Assembly (NCBI RefSeq): GCF_020857975.1
Contig: NZ_JACWUO010000001.1
Coordinates: 62,001 to 126,000 of the forward strand
DNA length: 64,000 bases
Source of the DNA: Stenotrophomonas rhizophila
GTDB lineage: Bacteria > Pseudomonadota > Gammaproteobacteria > Xanthomonadales > Xanthomonadaceae
Direction of reading: 5' to 3'
Both the position numbers and the translations under genes were made by a program. Below, piece by piece: positions 8,210-15,807 of this stretch; positions within the stretch are counted from its first letter, which is position 1; each line of letters starts with the position of its first letter. Below the pieces are notes generated by a model. That model searched no databases. It had not been told where the DNA came from and was given only the letters and a program-made list of their open reading frames with translations.

Positions 8210-9186
8210 TGCGCCCTCACGCTGACTTCGCCGGCATGGAACAGCCGCTCGCTGCCGCCGATGCGCACGCGCAGCGCGCCGTCGTCGGCCAGGCCCAGTG
8301 CCTGCCCCTCGTACCAGTCATCGCCCTCCTGCACCCGCACCGCGCGGCCGGCCAGGCAGTCCAGCGCGGCATAGCGCGGCAGGAACGGGGCCAGGCCATC
8401 GGCCTCGAAGGCCTCCAGCGCCGGCAGCAGGCGGGCCAGGATGCCGGCCACCACCGCGTTGCGGTCGACCGCGCGGGCGCCGGCCAGGGTGGCCAGGTCG
8501 GTCCAGGGCTGGGTGATCTGCGCGGCGAACAGGGCCGGCATGCGTACGTTGACGCCCAGCCCGATCACCGCGCGGGCCGGGCCGGCGAACTCGCCGCCGC
8601 CCTCGACCAGCAGGCCGCCCAGCTTGTGGCCATCGACCACCAGATCGTTGGGCCATTTCAGCGCCATCCCGGCAAAGCCCTGCGCGCGCAGCGCCTCGGC
8701 CACCGCCACGCCGGCCACCAGGCTCAGCCCGCCCAGCCGCGACAGCCCGCCGGCGAAGCCGCGCAGCACCGACAGGTAGACATGGGCGGCCAGCGGCGAG
8801 GACCAGGCCCGGCCGCGACGGCCACGGCCGCCGGTCTGGCGCTCGGCCAGCAGCACCGCCGAGCCGCGCTCAGGCGCGCTGCAGCGCAGCAATTCGCTGT
8901 TGGTCGAACCCACGCTCCAGGCGATCTCCAGCGAGGCCAACAGCGGTACCAGCGTCGCCGGCAGCGCAGCATGCAAGGTGTCGGCATCGAGCAGGTCCAG
9001 GGTCTGCTGCAACTGGTAGCCGTCCCCGGCGCGCCCGTCGATGGCAATGCCGGAAGCCCTAAGCCCTTGAATTCGCTTCCAAATTGCAGCGCGGGTGTGG
9101 CCCAGCTCGCGGGCCAGTGCATCGCCGGACAGGCGCCCGGCGCCCAGTTTGGCCAGCAGTTGGCGGTCGTCCACGGCAGCTTCCAT
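8206..9186 (-). CDS. birA: biotin--[acetyl-CoA-carboxylase] ligase / biotin operon repressor
   Basis: BirA activates biotin with ATP and attaches it to carboxylase carrier protein. The 326-residue protein has an N-terminal winged helix (about 1-65, ALARELGHTRAAIWKRIQGL), so it may also bind operator DNA. The ligase domain carries ERQTGGRGRRGRAWSSP (biotinyl-AMP binding loop), LKWPNDL and GLGVNV, and a C-terminal SH3-like part. The reading frame is open far upstream, but the ATG at 9186 (MEAAVDDRQLLAKL) is where similarity should begin. First gene of the birA-coaX-SPOR operon. Confidence 0.95.
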   Translation of the reverse strand: MEAAVDDRQLLAKLGAGRLSGDALARELGHTRAAIWKRIQGLRASGIAIDGRAGDGYQLQQTLDLLDADTLHAALPATLVPLLASLEIAWSVGSTNSELLRCSAPERGSAVLLAERQTGGRGRRGRAWSSPLAAHVYLSVLRGFAGGLSRLGGLSLVAGVAVAEALRAQGFAGMALKWPNDLVVDGHKLGGLLVEGGGEFAGPARAVIGLGVNVRMPALFAAQITQPWTDLATLAGARAVDRNAVVAGILARLLPALEAFEADGLAPFLPRYAALDCLAGRAVRVQEGDDWYEGQALGLADDGALRVRIGGSERLFHAGEVSVRAQ

Positions 9187-9304
9187 CAGGTAATCGGCAA
9201 AATTATGCGGGAAAGCCGCGCCCGGTGCCCGCCGGGCGGTCTTCCAACGCGGCCGCTGAATCGGGCTAGAATCGAAGACTGTCCCGTTCCTACGGATGTC
9301 GACG

Positions 9305-9583
9305 ATGCGCCCGTTCGCCCCCTGCCTGATCCTGCTGATGGCTCCCATGGCCGCGCATGCTTCCGATGCGCTGACCAGTTCGGGGCGGGGTGGCTGTGTG
9401 TATTCGCCGACCGACAACGAACGTACTCCCCCCGCATCGGCGGCCCCGGCGGCGCGCGCGCCGGCCACGGCCAAGCCGGCAGCCAGCGGCGGTACCAGCA
9501 GCGGCGGCGGCGGCGATGACGATGTGCTGCCGCGCCTGCGCGCCCCGAAATGGCACAGTTTCCTGCCCGGCATGTTCCGCTGA
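9305..9583 (+). CDS. small secreted protein, unknown function
   Basis: A 92-residue protein with signal peptide MRPFAPCLILLMAPMAAHA; an in-frame ATG at 9296 is an alternative start. The short mature part contains GGCVYSPTDNERTPP, then an Ala/Pro-rich and Gly/Ser-rich low-complexity stretch, and ends APKWHSFLPGMFR. It is divergent from birA and sits 8 bp before the mtfA-like gene, so the two are probably an operon. I recognise no family. The conserved-looking C-terminus after a low-complexity linker could be a contact site, but that is a guess. Confidence 0.6.
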   Translation: MRPFAPCLILLMAPMAAHASDALTSSGRGGCVYSPTDNERTPPASAAPAARAPATAKPAASGGTSSGGGGDDDVLPRLRAPKWHSFLPGMFR

Positions 9584-9591
9584 TCGAACGC

Positions 9592-10365
9592 ATGTGGGGT
9601 TGGTTGCGGCGCACGCCGCGCACGATTGATCCGGCGTTGTGGCAGCAGGCCTGCCAGCGCGGCCCGTGGTTGCAGGCGCTGGATGCGCCGCGGCGCGAGC
9701 GCCTGGCCGCGCTGAGCGCGCGCTTCCTGCACGAAAAGACCATCAGCCCGGTCGGCGGCCTGCAGCTGGACCAGGCCGATGGCGTGCTGCTGGCGGCGTT
9801 GTGCTGCCTGCCGCTGCTGGAACTGGGCGAGATCGGCCTGCGCGGCTGGTCGCAGCTGATCGTCTACCCCGATGCGTTCCGGGTGCAGCGCAGCCATGTC
9901 GATGCCGCCGGCGTGCTGCATGAGTGGGACGACGAGCTGATCGGCGAATCCTGGGACAGTGGTCCGTTGATCCTGTCCTGGGCCGACATCCAGGCCGACA
10001 TCGCCGACCCGCATGCCGGCTATTGCGTGGCGGTGCATGAGATGGCGCACAAGATCGACGCGCTGGACGGGGCGATCGACGGCACCCCGCCGCTGCCGCG
10101 AACCTGGCAGAAGCAATGGGCCGCCGATTTCCAGGCGGCCTACGATGGCTTCTGCGCACGGGTGGATGCCGGCCGGCCGACGCGTATCGACCCATATGCG
10201 GCCGAGGCGCCGGAAGAATTCTTCGCGGTGGCCACCGAATACCATTTTTCCGCGCCGGACCTGCTTGAGCAGGAACTGCCGACGGTGGCCGCGCATCTGC
10301 GCCGGTTCTATGGGGCTCCGCCGGGGTTTGCCGGTACCGACCAACGGTCGGTACCTACCGGGTAG
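9592..10365 (+). CDS. mtfA: MtfA-like zinc peptidase (M90)
   Basis: The 257-residue protein carries the zinc-binding motif VAVHEMAHKIDALDG (HExxH), a later Glu-rich segment EAPEEFFAVATEYHF and an upstream ILSWADIQAD block, all typical of the MtfA/YeeI family. In E. coli MtfA binds Mlc and has aminopeptidase activity. I use the ATG at 9592, 8 bp after the preceding gene; an ATG at 9550 would overlap it. The last ten residues (TDQRSVPTG) are encoded by a SMAG hairpin at 10333-10358, so the native C-terminus was probably altered by a repeat insertion. Confidence 0.85.
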   Translation: MWGWLRRTPRTIDPALWQQACQRGPWLQALDAPRRERLAALSARFLHEKTISPVGGLQLDQADGVLLAALCCLPLLELGEIGLRGWSQLIVYPDAFRVQRSHVDAAGVLHEWDDELIGESWDSGPLILSWADIQADIADPHAGYCVAVHEMAHKIDALDGAIDGTPPLPRTWQKQWAADFQAAYDGFCARVDAGRPTRIDPYAAEAPEEFFAVATEYHFSAPDLLEQELPTVAAHLRRFYGAPPGFAGTDQRSVPTG

Positions 10366-10458
10366 ATGGGGTCGATGACCGGCGGTTGGATGGCGGCGAC
10401 ATCCGGCGGGTCGATGACGTCGGCGCCTGGCGGGTAGGCATCGACCGTTGGTCGATGC
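10333..10458. repeat. two SMAG/REP-like palindromes
   Basis: The first hairpin, GGTACCGACC-aac-GGTCGGTACC at 10333-10355 with CTAC at 10355-10358, overlaps the end of mtfA. The second, GCATCGACC-gtt-GGTCGATGC at 10438-10458 preceded by GTAG at 10434, lies just before the end of phoQ. They point at each other across about 75 bp of degenerate sequence, between two convergent genes. Confidence 0.8.
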
Positions 10459-10467
10459 GCGCGGTGG

Positions 10468-11889
10468 TCACGGCCCCGGCGGCAGCTGCACTTCAAAGCG
10501 CGCCCCGCCCAGCTCGGGCGAACGCTTGACCTGCAGTTCGCCGCGGTAGTCCTTGATCAGGTCCTGCACGATCGACAGGCCGATGCCGTGGCCCTGTACG
10601 CGCTCATCGCCGCGCACACCGCGCTGCAGCACCTTGGCGATGTCCTCCGGGGCGATGCCCGGGCCATCGTCGTCCACCGACAGCACCAGCCCGGGGCGGC
10701 GCGCGCCCGGCGCCGGCAGCGGCCTGGCGGTGAGCAGCACGCGCCGGTTGGCCCACTTGAAGGCGTTCTCCAGCAGGTTGCCGAGCAGTTCCTGCAGGTC
10801 GCCGGGCTCGCCATGGAAGCGCGCGGCGGCATCGATGTCGAACTCGCACAGCACGCCCTTGCCGGCGTAGACCTTTTCCAGCCCCCGCACGATTTCTTCG
10901 GCATTGGACTCGATCGGCAACGGCGCCGAGAACAGCTTGTGGCCCGACGAGGCCGCGCGCGCCAGCTGGTAGGACACCAGGTTGTTCATGCGCCGCAGCT
11001 GCACGTCAAATTCCTCGCGCAGGTCCTGGTCGTGCGCGCCGCTGTCGAGCTGGGTACGCAGCACCGCCAGCGGGGTCTTCAGGCTGTGCGCCAGGTCGGC
11101 CAGGGTGTTGCGCTGGCGCTCCAGGTTCTCGCGCTCGCTCTCGATGAAGGCATTGATGCTGTCGGTCAGCGGTTCCAGCTCGCGCGGATGACGCTCGCTC
11201 ATGCGCTCGGTTTCACCGCGCTGGACCTTGGTCAACTCGGTGATCACCCGCCGCATCGGGCGCAGGCTCCATTGCAGGATCACGGTCTGCAGCATCAGCA
11301 GGATCAGGCCGGCGCCGCCCATCCAGAACCAGACCCGGCCGCGGAACACGCGCAGCTGCGCGCCCAGCGCGCGCGAGTCTTCCATCACGTAGATGGTGTA
11401 CGGGAATTCGGTGGCCGGGTCGGCGTCGGCGTCCCACACCAGGCCCCAACCGTAGCGGTAGACCGCGCCGGGGCTGCCATCGATCTGGATCATCGGCAAA
11501 GGACCTTCGAACACTTCCTGGCGTGGGGCCAGCAGCCCGGCGGTAGGCAGCATCGGGCCTTCGGCCGACAACGAATTGCCCTTGCCTTCGGGCATCACCA
11601 CCTGCAGGTACAGGCCGCTGCCTGGCGTGTCGAAACGCGGATCCGGCGGCTGCTCGCGGATGTACAGCGAGCGGTCGCGGGTGAAGTCGATCCCGGCCGC
11701 ATAGGCGCGGGCGTAGTTCTTCAGGCGTTCCTGCAGGTTGGCGCGCGCGGTATCGGCAAAGGCCGCATCCAGCGCGTAGCCGGCGATCGCCAGGAACGCC
11801 ACCAGGCCCACCGAGGCGGCCAGCAACTGGCGCGCCTGCAGCGAGCGCGGCCGCCAGCGTTTAAAGAACCACAGACGGCCTGACATCAT
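10468..11889 (-). CDS. phoQ: sensor histidine kinase PhoQ
   Basis: A 473-residue inner-membrane kinase. Two membrane segments (about 20-44 and 190-212) flank a periplasmic sensor region of about 145 residues. A HAMP segment follows. The dimerisation/phosphoacceptor helix contains LADLAHSLKTPLAVLRT (H-box). The ATPase domain has LLGNLLENAFKWA (N-box), DDDGPGI (G1) and GHGIGLSIV (G2). Its regulator phoP lies 20 bp upstream in the same operon. In related bacteria PhoPQ controls envelope remodelling, divalent-cation and antimicrobial peptide responses. MM at the start allows ATG 11889 or 11886. Confidence 0.92.
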   Translation of the reverse strand: MMSGRLWFFKRWRPRSLQARQLLAASVGLVAFLAIAGYALDAAFADTARANLQERLKNYARAYAAGIDFTRDRSLYIREQPPDPRFDTPGSGLYLQVVMPEGKGNSLSAEGPMLPTAGLLAPRQEVFEGPLPMIQIDGSPGAVYRYGWGLVWDADADPATEFPYTIYVMEDSRALGAQLRVFRGRVWFWMGGAGLILLMLQTVILQWSLRPMRRVITELTKVQRGETERMSERHPRELEPLTDSINAFIESERENLERQRNTLADLAHSLKTPLAVLRTQLDSGAHDQDLREEFDVQLRRMNNLVSYQLARAASSGHKLFSAPLPIESNAEEIVRGLEKVYAGKGVLCEFDIDAAARFHGEPGDLQELLGNLLENAFKWANRRVLLTARPLPAPGARRPGLVLSVDDDGPGIAPEDIAKVLQRGVRGDERVQGHGIGLSIVQDLIKDYRGELQVKRSPELGGARFEVQLPPGP

Positions 11890-11909
11890 TCAATCGCCGG
11901 TTTAGCGGC

Positions 11910-12593
11910 TCAGCCCTCGTTGCGCGGAATCGCGAACCGATAGCCGCGGCCACGCACGGTTTCGATCGGCTTGAGTTCGCCGTCGGCATCGAGCTTCTTG
12001 CGCAGGCGGCCGATGAACACTTCCAGCACGTTGGAGTCGCGGTCGAAATCCTGCTGGTAGATGTGCTCGGTGAGATCGGCCTTGGAGACCAGTTCACCGG
12101 CATGCATCATCAGGTATTCGAGCACCTTGTACTCGTAGCTGGTGAGGTCCACGTTGCTGCCGGCGACGCTGACCGTCTGCGCGGCCAGATCCAGCGCGAC
12201 CGGGCCGCATTCCAGGGTCGGCTTGCTCCAGCCGGCGGCACGGCGCAGCAGCGCATTGACGCGGGCCAGCAGTTCTTCGACATGGAACGGCTTGACCAGG
12301 TAGTCGTCGGCGCCCTGCTTGAGGCCCTCGACCTTGTCCTGCCAGCTTGAGCGGGCAGTGAGGATCAGCACCGGGAATTTCTTGCCCTCGTCGCGCAGCG
12401 CCTTGATCAGTTCCATGCCCGACATCTTGGGCAGGCCCAGATCGATGATGCCGACGTCGAACGGCACTTCGCGGCCCATGTACAGACCTTCCTCACCGTC
12501 CTGCGCGGCATCGACGGCAAAGCCTTCGCGCTTGAGCCGGGCTGCCAGTGTTTCCCGCAGCGGGGCTTCGTCTTCGACCAGAAGGATACGCAT
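11910..12593 (-). CDS. phoP: response regulator PhoP (OmpR family)
   Basis: A 227-residue two-domain regulator. The receiver domain has the acidic pair at VEDE, phosphoacceptor Asp in GIIDLGLPKMSG (about residue 51), T in LTARSSW and K in VKPFH. The C-terminal winged helix contains LTSYEYKVLEYLMMHAG and SNVLEVFIGRLRKKLDADG...IETVRGRGYRF, the OmpR/PhoB DNA-binding wing. GGGAGAG lies upstream of the ATG. It heads the phoP-phoQ operon and follows a small exported protein gene on the same strand (12669-13034). Confidence 0.93.
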   Translation of the reverse strand: MRILLVEDEAPLRETLAARLKREGFAVDAAQDGEEGLYMGREVPFDVGIIDLGLPKMSGMELIKALRDEGKKFPVLILTARSSWQDKVEGLKQGADDYLVKPFHVEELLARVNALLRRAAGWSKPTLECGPVALDLAAQTVSVAGSNVDLTSYEYKVLEYLMMHAGELVSKADLTEHIYQQDFDRDSNVLEVFIGRLRKKLDADGELKPIETVRGRGYRFAIPRNEG

Positions 12594-12668
12594 GAACTCT
12601 CCCTAGTTTCCTGGGTATGGCCGGGGCCAGTGGGTGACAAACAGATGACTGCGGACAACTATCCCCGT

Positions 12669-13034
12669 TCAGGGGTTATCGCCGCGTAGTGATGACATAT
12701 CCGAACGCGGGGGGCGGGGCTGTGAACGCGATGGCGCGGCGTCGTCCATGTAGCGGACCCGGCCCCGGTCGTCCATGTACTTGACCCGGTTGATGTCGCG
12801 CCCGTCGAACGGCACCCGCTCGGCGCCCAGAATGTGGCCGCCGGTGGTGCGCTGGACGCGGCGCACCGCATCGGACAGCGAACGCTCCTGCGGGGCACCG
12901 CGCGCGGCCCGGACCATCTCGGCACGGGCCGGCTCCGGTGGTTCCTGCGCCGCGACACTGCCGATGGCGGCAGCGGCGCCCGTCGCCAGCAGGGCGAGGA
13001 CGACAACATGGCGGTGGCAGGTCACGGAGAACAT
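12669..13034 (-). CDS. small exported PepSY-like protein upstream of phoP
   Basis: A 121-residue protein beginning MFSVTCHRHVVVLALLATGAAAAIGSVAAQ, a signal peptide; the frame also has an ATG at 13070 but the one at 13034 gives the better signal. The mature part contains LSDAVRRVQRTTGGHILGAERV, then DGRDINRVKYMDDRGRVRYMDD, which resembles PepSY-type periplasmic modulators. It lies 75 bp upstream of phoP on the same strand, an arrangement seen in Xanthomonadaceae. It may modulate PhoQ in the periplasm; this is inference from position. Confidence 0.7.
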   Translation of the reverse strand: MFSVTCHRHVVVLALLATGAAAAIGSVAAQEPPEPARAEMVRAARGAPQERSLSDAVRRVQRTTGGHILGAERVPFDGRDINRVKYMDDRGRVRYMDDAAPSRSQPRPPRSDMSSLRGDNP

Positions 13035-13107
13035 CGGTCTGATCCTAGCGGAGCGCGGCAAAACGTTCAAAATGTGTGAATCGACAACTGCCCGCCGAGG
13101 CCGGCAC

Positions 13108-13126
13108 TTTACGAATCTTTAGCGAA
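13108..13126. promoter_or_regulatory. possible PhoP-type direct repeat
   Basis: TTTACGAA (13108) and TTTAGCGAA (13118) form a direct repeat with 10-bp period, in an AT-rich stretch about 75 bp upstream of the small exported gene that precedes phoP; a further TTTACG occurs at 13135. OmpR-family regulators bind direct half-sites one helical turn apart, so this is a plausible autoregulatory site. The 10-bp rather than 11-bp period and lack of a matched -10 make it tentative. Confidence 0.3.
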
Positions 13127-13246
13127 TTCTTGGTTTTACGCAGTGAATCCGGTCTGAACTTTTCCGCCTGCCTCTCGATGCCGTTCATCTAAGTGAACAT
13201 TGGCGGCTATAGCGTGCTGCTTGTCAAGTCAGCAGGGTGATGCCGT

Positions 13247-14263
13247 TCACGCTGCGACCCGTTCGGCCTGGGCGCGGGTCACCGCCAGCGCCTGCTCGAT
13301 CAGGGTCCAGTCGGCCCCTGCGCGGTGCGCGCCCTCGCTGAGCACCTGGCGGAACGCGCGGCCGCCGGGCTGGCCGTGGTACAGGCCCAGCAGGTGGCGG
13401 GTGATGTGTTTCAGCGCCAGGCCGCGGCCGAGCTGCTCGTCGATGTAGGGGCGCATGGCGCGCAGCAAGGCCTCGCGCGGCAGCAGCGGCGCGCCGGTCT
13501 GGGCGGCCTCCAACCGGTGCAGCAGGTAGGGATCGTGGTAGGCCGCCCGGCCCAGCATCACCCCGTCCAGCGCCGGCAGCTGCGCCTGGGCGGCCTCGAC
13601 CGTGGCCAGGCCGCCATTGAGCACGACCTGCAGTTGCGGGCGGTCGGCCTTGAGCTGGTGGGCCCACTCGTAGCGCAGCGGCGGTACCTCGCGGTTTTCC
13701 TTCGGCGACAGCCCCTTCAGCCAGGCGTTGCGGGCATGCACGATAAACATCGCGCTGCCGGCGTTGGCCGATTGATCGACGAAGTTCAGGAAGTTTTCGT
13801 AGCTGTTGTCTTCATCCACGCCCAGCCGGCACTTCACCGTGATCGGGATTTCGACCGCCCCGGCCATGGCCGCCACGCACTCGGCCACCAGGGCCGGTTC
13901 GCGCATCAAGCAGGCGCCGAAGCGCCCGGCCTGGACCCGGTCGGAGGGGCAGCCACAGTTGAGGTTGACCTCGTCATAGCCCCAGTCCTGAGCGATCCGC
14001 GCGGCCTGGGCGAGCAGGGCCGGGTCGCTGCCGCCCAGCTGCAGGGCCAGCGGCTGTTCGCTGCGATCAAAACCCAGCAGGCGCTCGCGGTCGCCCTGGA
14101 TCACCGCATTGGCGTGCACCATCTCGGTATACAGCCGCGCACCCGGTGCCAGCAGCCGGTGGAAGTACCGGCAATGGCGGTCGGTCCAGTCCATCATCGG
14201 GGCGACGGACAGGCGCAGGGAGGCGGTGTAACGTGCCGCAGCGTCGGAGGCAGGCTGGGTCAT
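13247..14263 (-). CDS. dusA: tRNA-dihydrouridine(20/20a) synthase
   Basis: DusA is an FMN enzyme that reduces U20/U20a in the tRNA D-loop with NADPH. The 338-residue protein has the Dus signature: SVAPMMDWTDRHCRYF (flavin site), LQLGGSDP, the catalytic DEVNLNCGCPSDRVQ with its Cys, the VKCRLGVDE Lys/Arg block, IVHARNAWLKGLSPKENR and VLNGG. The DusA-specific C-terminus (HITRHLLGLYHGQPGGRAFRQ) is present. The start MTQPASDAAARY at 14263 is preferred; the frame runs open to 14362. It stands alone. Confidence 0.95.
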   Translation of the reverse strand: MTQPASDAAARYTASLRLSVAPMMDWTDRHCRYFHRLLAPGARLYTEMVHANAVIQGDRERLLGFDRSEQPLALQLGGSDPALLAQAARIAQDWGYDEVNLNCGCPSDRVQAGRFGACLMREPALVAECVAAMAGAVEIPITVKCRLGVDEDNSYENFLNFVDQSANAGSAMFIVHARNAWLKGLSPKENREVPPLRYEWAHQLKADRPQLQVVLNGGLATVEAAQAQLPALDGVMLGRAAYHDPYLLHRLEAAQTGAPLLPREALLRAMRPYIDEQLGRGLALKHITRHLLGLYHGQPGGRAFRQVLSEGAHRAGADWTLIEQALAVTRAQAERVAA

Positions 14264-14588
14264 GGGCGTTCTGGGATCAAGATTCACTGGCAATGCCAGC
14301 GCAATCAACAGTTTACCCCCTCGGCATGAACGCTGTCCGTTGTCGGGCTTGGCTCGCCGCAAAGACGAGAGCGCATCGGACCGGGTTCCGTCTCCAGATG
14401 CTCCGTAACGTTGCGAAACACGGCCGCCGACCTAGTCAGATGCCAGCAATGGCTACCGCTCCGACTGGCTATTGCAGGCTGGTTCCATTTGCGGCCGGAA
14501 TCTCACTTCAAGACACTCGCGATTGTTTCAACAGGGACGAGGTGATAGACAACGAGCTAAGCGAAAAAGACTGTCCAAAGGAAGCCTC
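14264..14588. other. lower-GC intergenic stretch without a convincing gene
   Basis: About 325 bp between dusA and the next plus-strand gene. The base composition is clearly more AT-rich than the flanks (for example GATTGTTTCAACAGGGACGA near 14520). A promoter for the gene at 14589 must lie here. I see no tRNA, hairpin terminator or attachment-site repeat, and no open frame with gene-like codon use. Confidence 0.5.
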
Positions 14589-14981
14589 ATGCACATGGAA
14601 AGATCCAGGCTATCTGTTGTTTTAACTGCTCTGCTGGCAAGCGCATCAGCCCCAGCTGCAGCAGATATCGGGACGTTAAGCAGAGCGAACTGCCTGGGAT
14701 TCGTCAACGAATCCGTCACCTATGACAGGCCTCAGCTGCGAAATTTCTACGGCACAGCGTTGAGTGATCATCTTCCGCTGGGAGATCTCATCTCCGCACA
14801 CATGTTGTCTAGCCCTGATCAGTTGCTTTCATGGCGGCATTACGCAGGCGACACCAACGATAGTGAAGTTATGAAGGTGAACGGTTATCACAGCTGGATG
14901 CTCATGGATGAGAACTTCAATCTCATTGAGCACGGCACCCGCGAAACGTCCACCGTTGACTGCAGCGTTACGGAATGGTGA
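14589..14981 (+). CDS. secreted protein of unknown function in low-GC patch
   Basis: A 130-residue protein with signal peptide (RLSVVLTALLASASAPAAA). AAGGAAG is well placed before the ATG at 14589. The mature part starts DIGTLSRANCLGFVNESVTY and contains HSWMLMDENFNLIEHGTRET and a final DCSVTEW, so it has two cysteines that may pair in the periplasm. Codon use and GC are unlike the surrounding genes, suggesting a horizontally acquired pair with the next gene, which starts six bases after this one ends. I recognise no family and assign no function. Confidence 0.65.
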   Translation: MHMERSRLSVVLTALLASASAPAAADIGTLSRANCLGFVNESVTYDRPQLRNFYGTALSDHLPLGDLISAHMLSSPDQLLSWRHYAGDTNDSEVMKVNGYHSWMLMDENFNLIEHGTRETSTVDCSVTEW

Positions 14982-14986
14982 TCGAC

Positions 14987-15754
14987 ATGAAGATTGGAAT
15001 TGCCGTGCTCGCCTTGGCCTGCATTGCTTCGCCGGCGCCCGCACAGACCACCGTGCCGCCCCAACCCTCCGCTACGCTACAGCGCGATATGGCGGCCTGG
15101 ACGAAATCACTGGCACAGCAACAAGCGACCGAAAGTCGGATGGCTGCGGAAAATCGAATGCCGTCCAGCCAGGGTCAAGTGGAGATTGTTTCTCTGGCGG
15201 AGATGGACGCACCTGCCTCGATCAAAGCGAGCGTGGCAGAGGGCATCAAGAGCAGGAGCCGCGGCACTTTGGACGTTGCAGCAGGCACCATCCCATCCAC
15301 GTCTGATGTAGTCGCAGGCCTAAGCCCTGCTCGAAGAAGCAACGCGGAGCTGAAGCACCGTTTGTCCTATGCGCCTTCGGATATCTCAAGAACTCCCATC
15401 GGAGCGGCAGAGTTGCTCAGCACCGAACCCAACGGAACAGTGAGTGGGGACCGCTCTACAGGCGTTTCGCGTACCTATCGTGTTCCCAACGTCGGCTTGG
15501 TAATCCTGTCCGAAGATGACTACGTGGCGTCAAAGACGAAGCACACATTGATTCGAGAGACACTCAATACTCAGGTCAATGGCACCCCGGCCCGGTCCTA
15601 TACCGCACGATCAAAGGACGGAAGAGGCAAAGCAGAGCTCCGTTGGATTACATCGAACAGAGCGTATCTGTTGACCTTGATCAGTGACGATGGCGCACGC
15701 ATCGAAGACGGCGAAAAACTGCTCATGCAGATCGCCAAGGGAATTTCCAGCTAG
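14987..15754 (+). CDS. secreted protein of unknown function, second gene of low-GC pair
   Basis: A 255-residue protein with signal peptide MKIGIAVLALACIASPAPAQ; an in-frame ATG at 14975 would overlap the previous gene by 7 bp. The N-terminal half is Gln/Ser/Ala-rich with an amphipathic look (LQRDMAAWTKSLAQQQATES). The C-terminal half appears folded (RTYRVPNVGLVILSEDDYVA, then AELRWITSNRAYLLTLISDD). It shares the low GC of the gene before it and probably its promoter. The next gene downstream (a T4SS effector) is convergent. No family recognised. Confidence 0.65.
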   Translation: MKIGIAVLALACIASPAPAQTTVPPQPSATLQRDMAAWTKSLAQQQATESRMAAENRMPSSQGQVEIVSLAEMDAPASIKASVAEGIKSRSRGTLDVAAGTIPSTSDVVAGLSPARRSNAELKHRLSYAPSDISRTPIGAAELLSTEPNGTVSGDRSTGVSRTYRVPNVGLVILSEDDYVASKTKHTLIRETLNTQVNGTPARSYTARSKDGRGKAELRWITSNRAYLLTLISDDGARIEDGEKLLMQIAKGISS

Positions 15755-15807
15755 CGAACGGCTGACTGAACAAAACGACGGGCGCGGCCATCGCCCCGCC
15801 CGTGCGC

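Noticed and set aside
9187..10344. Upstream extension of the birA frame
   Set aside because: The frame is open to 10344 but runs antisense through the mtfA-like gene. BirA homology begins at the ATG at 9186.
14472..14588. Upstream start for the secreted protein at 14589
   Set aside because: The longer frame adds 39 polar residues before the signal peptide and has no ribosome binding site; AAGGAAG sits just before 14589.
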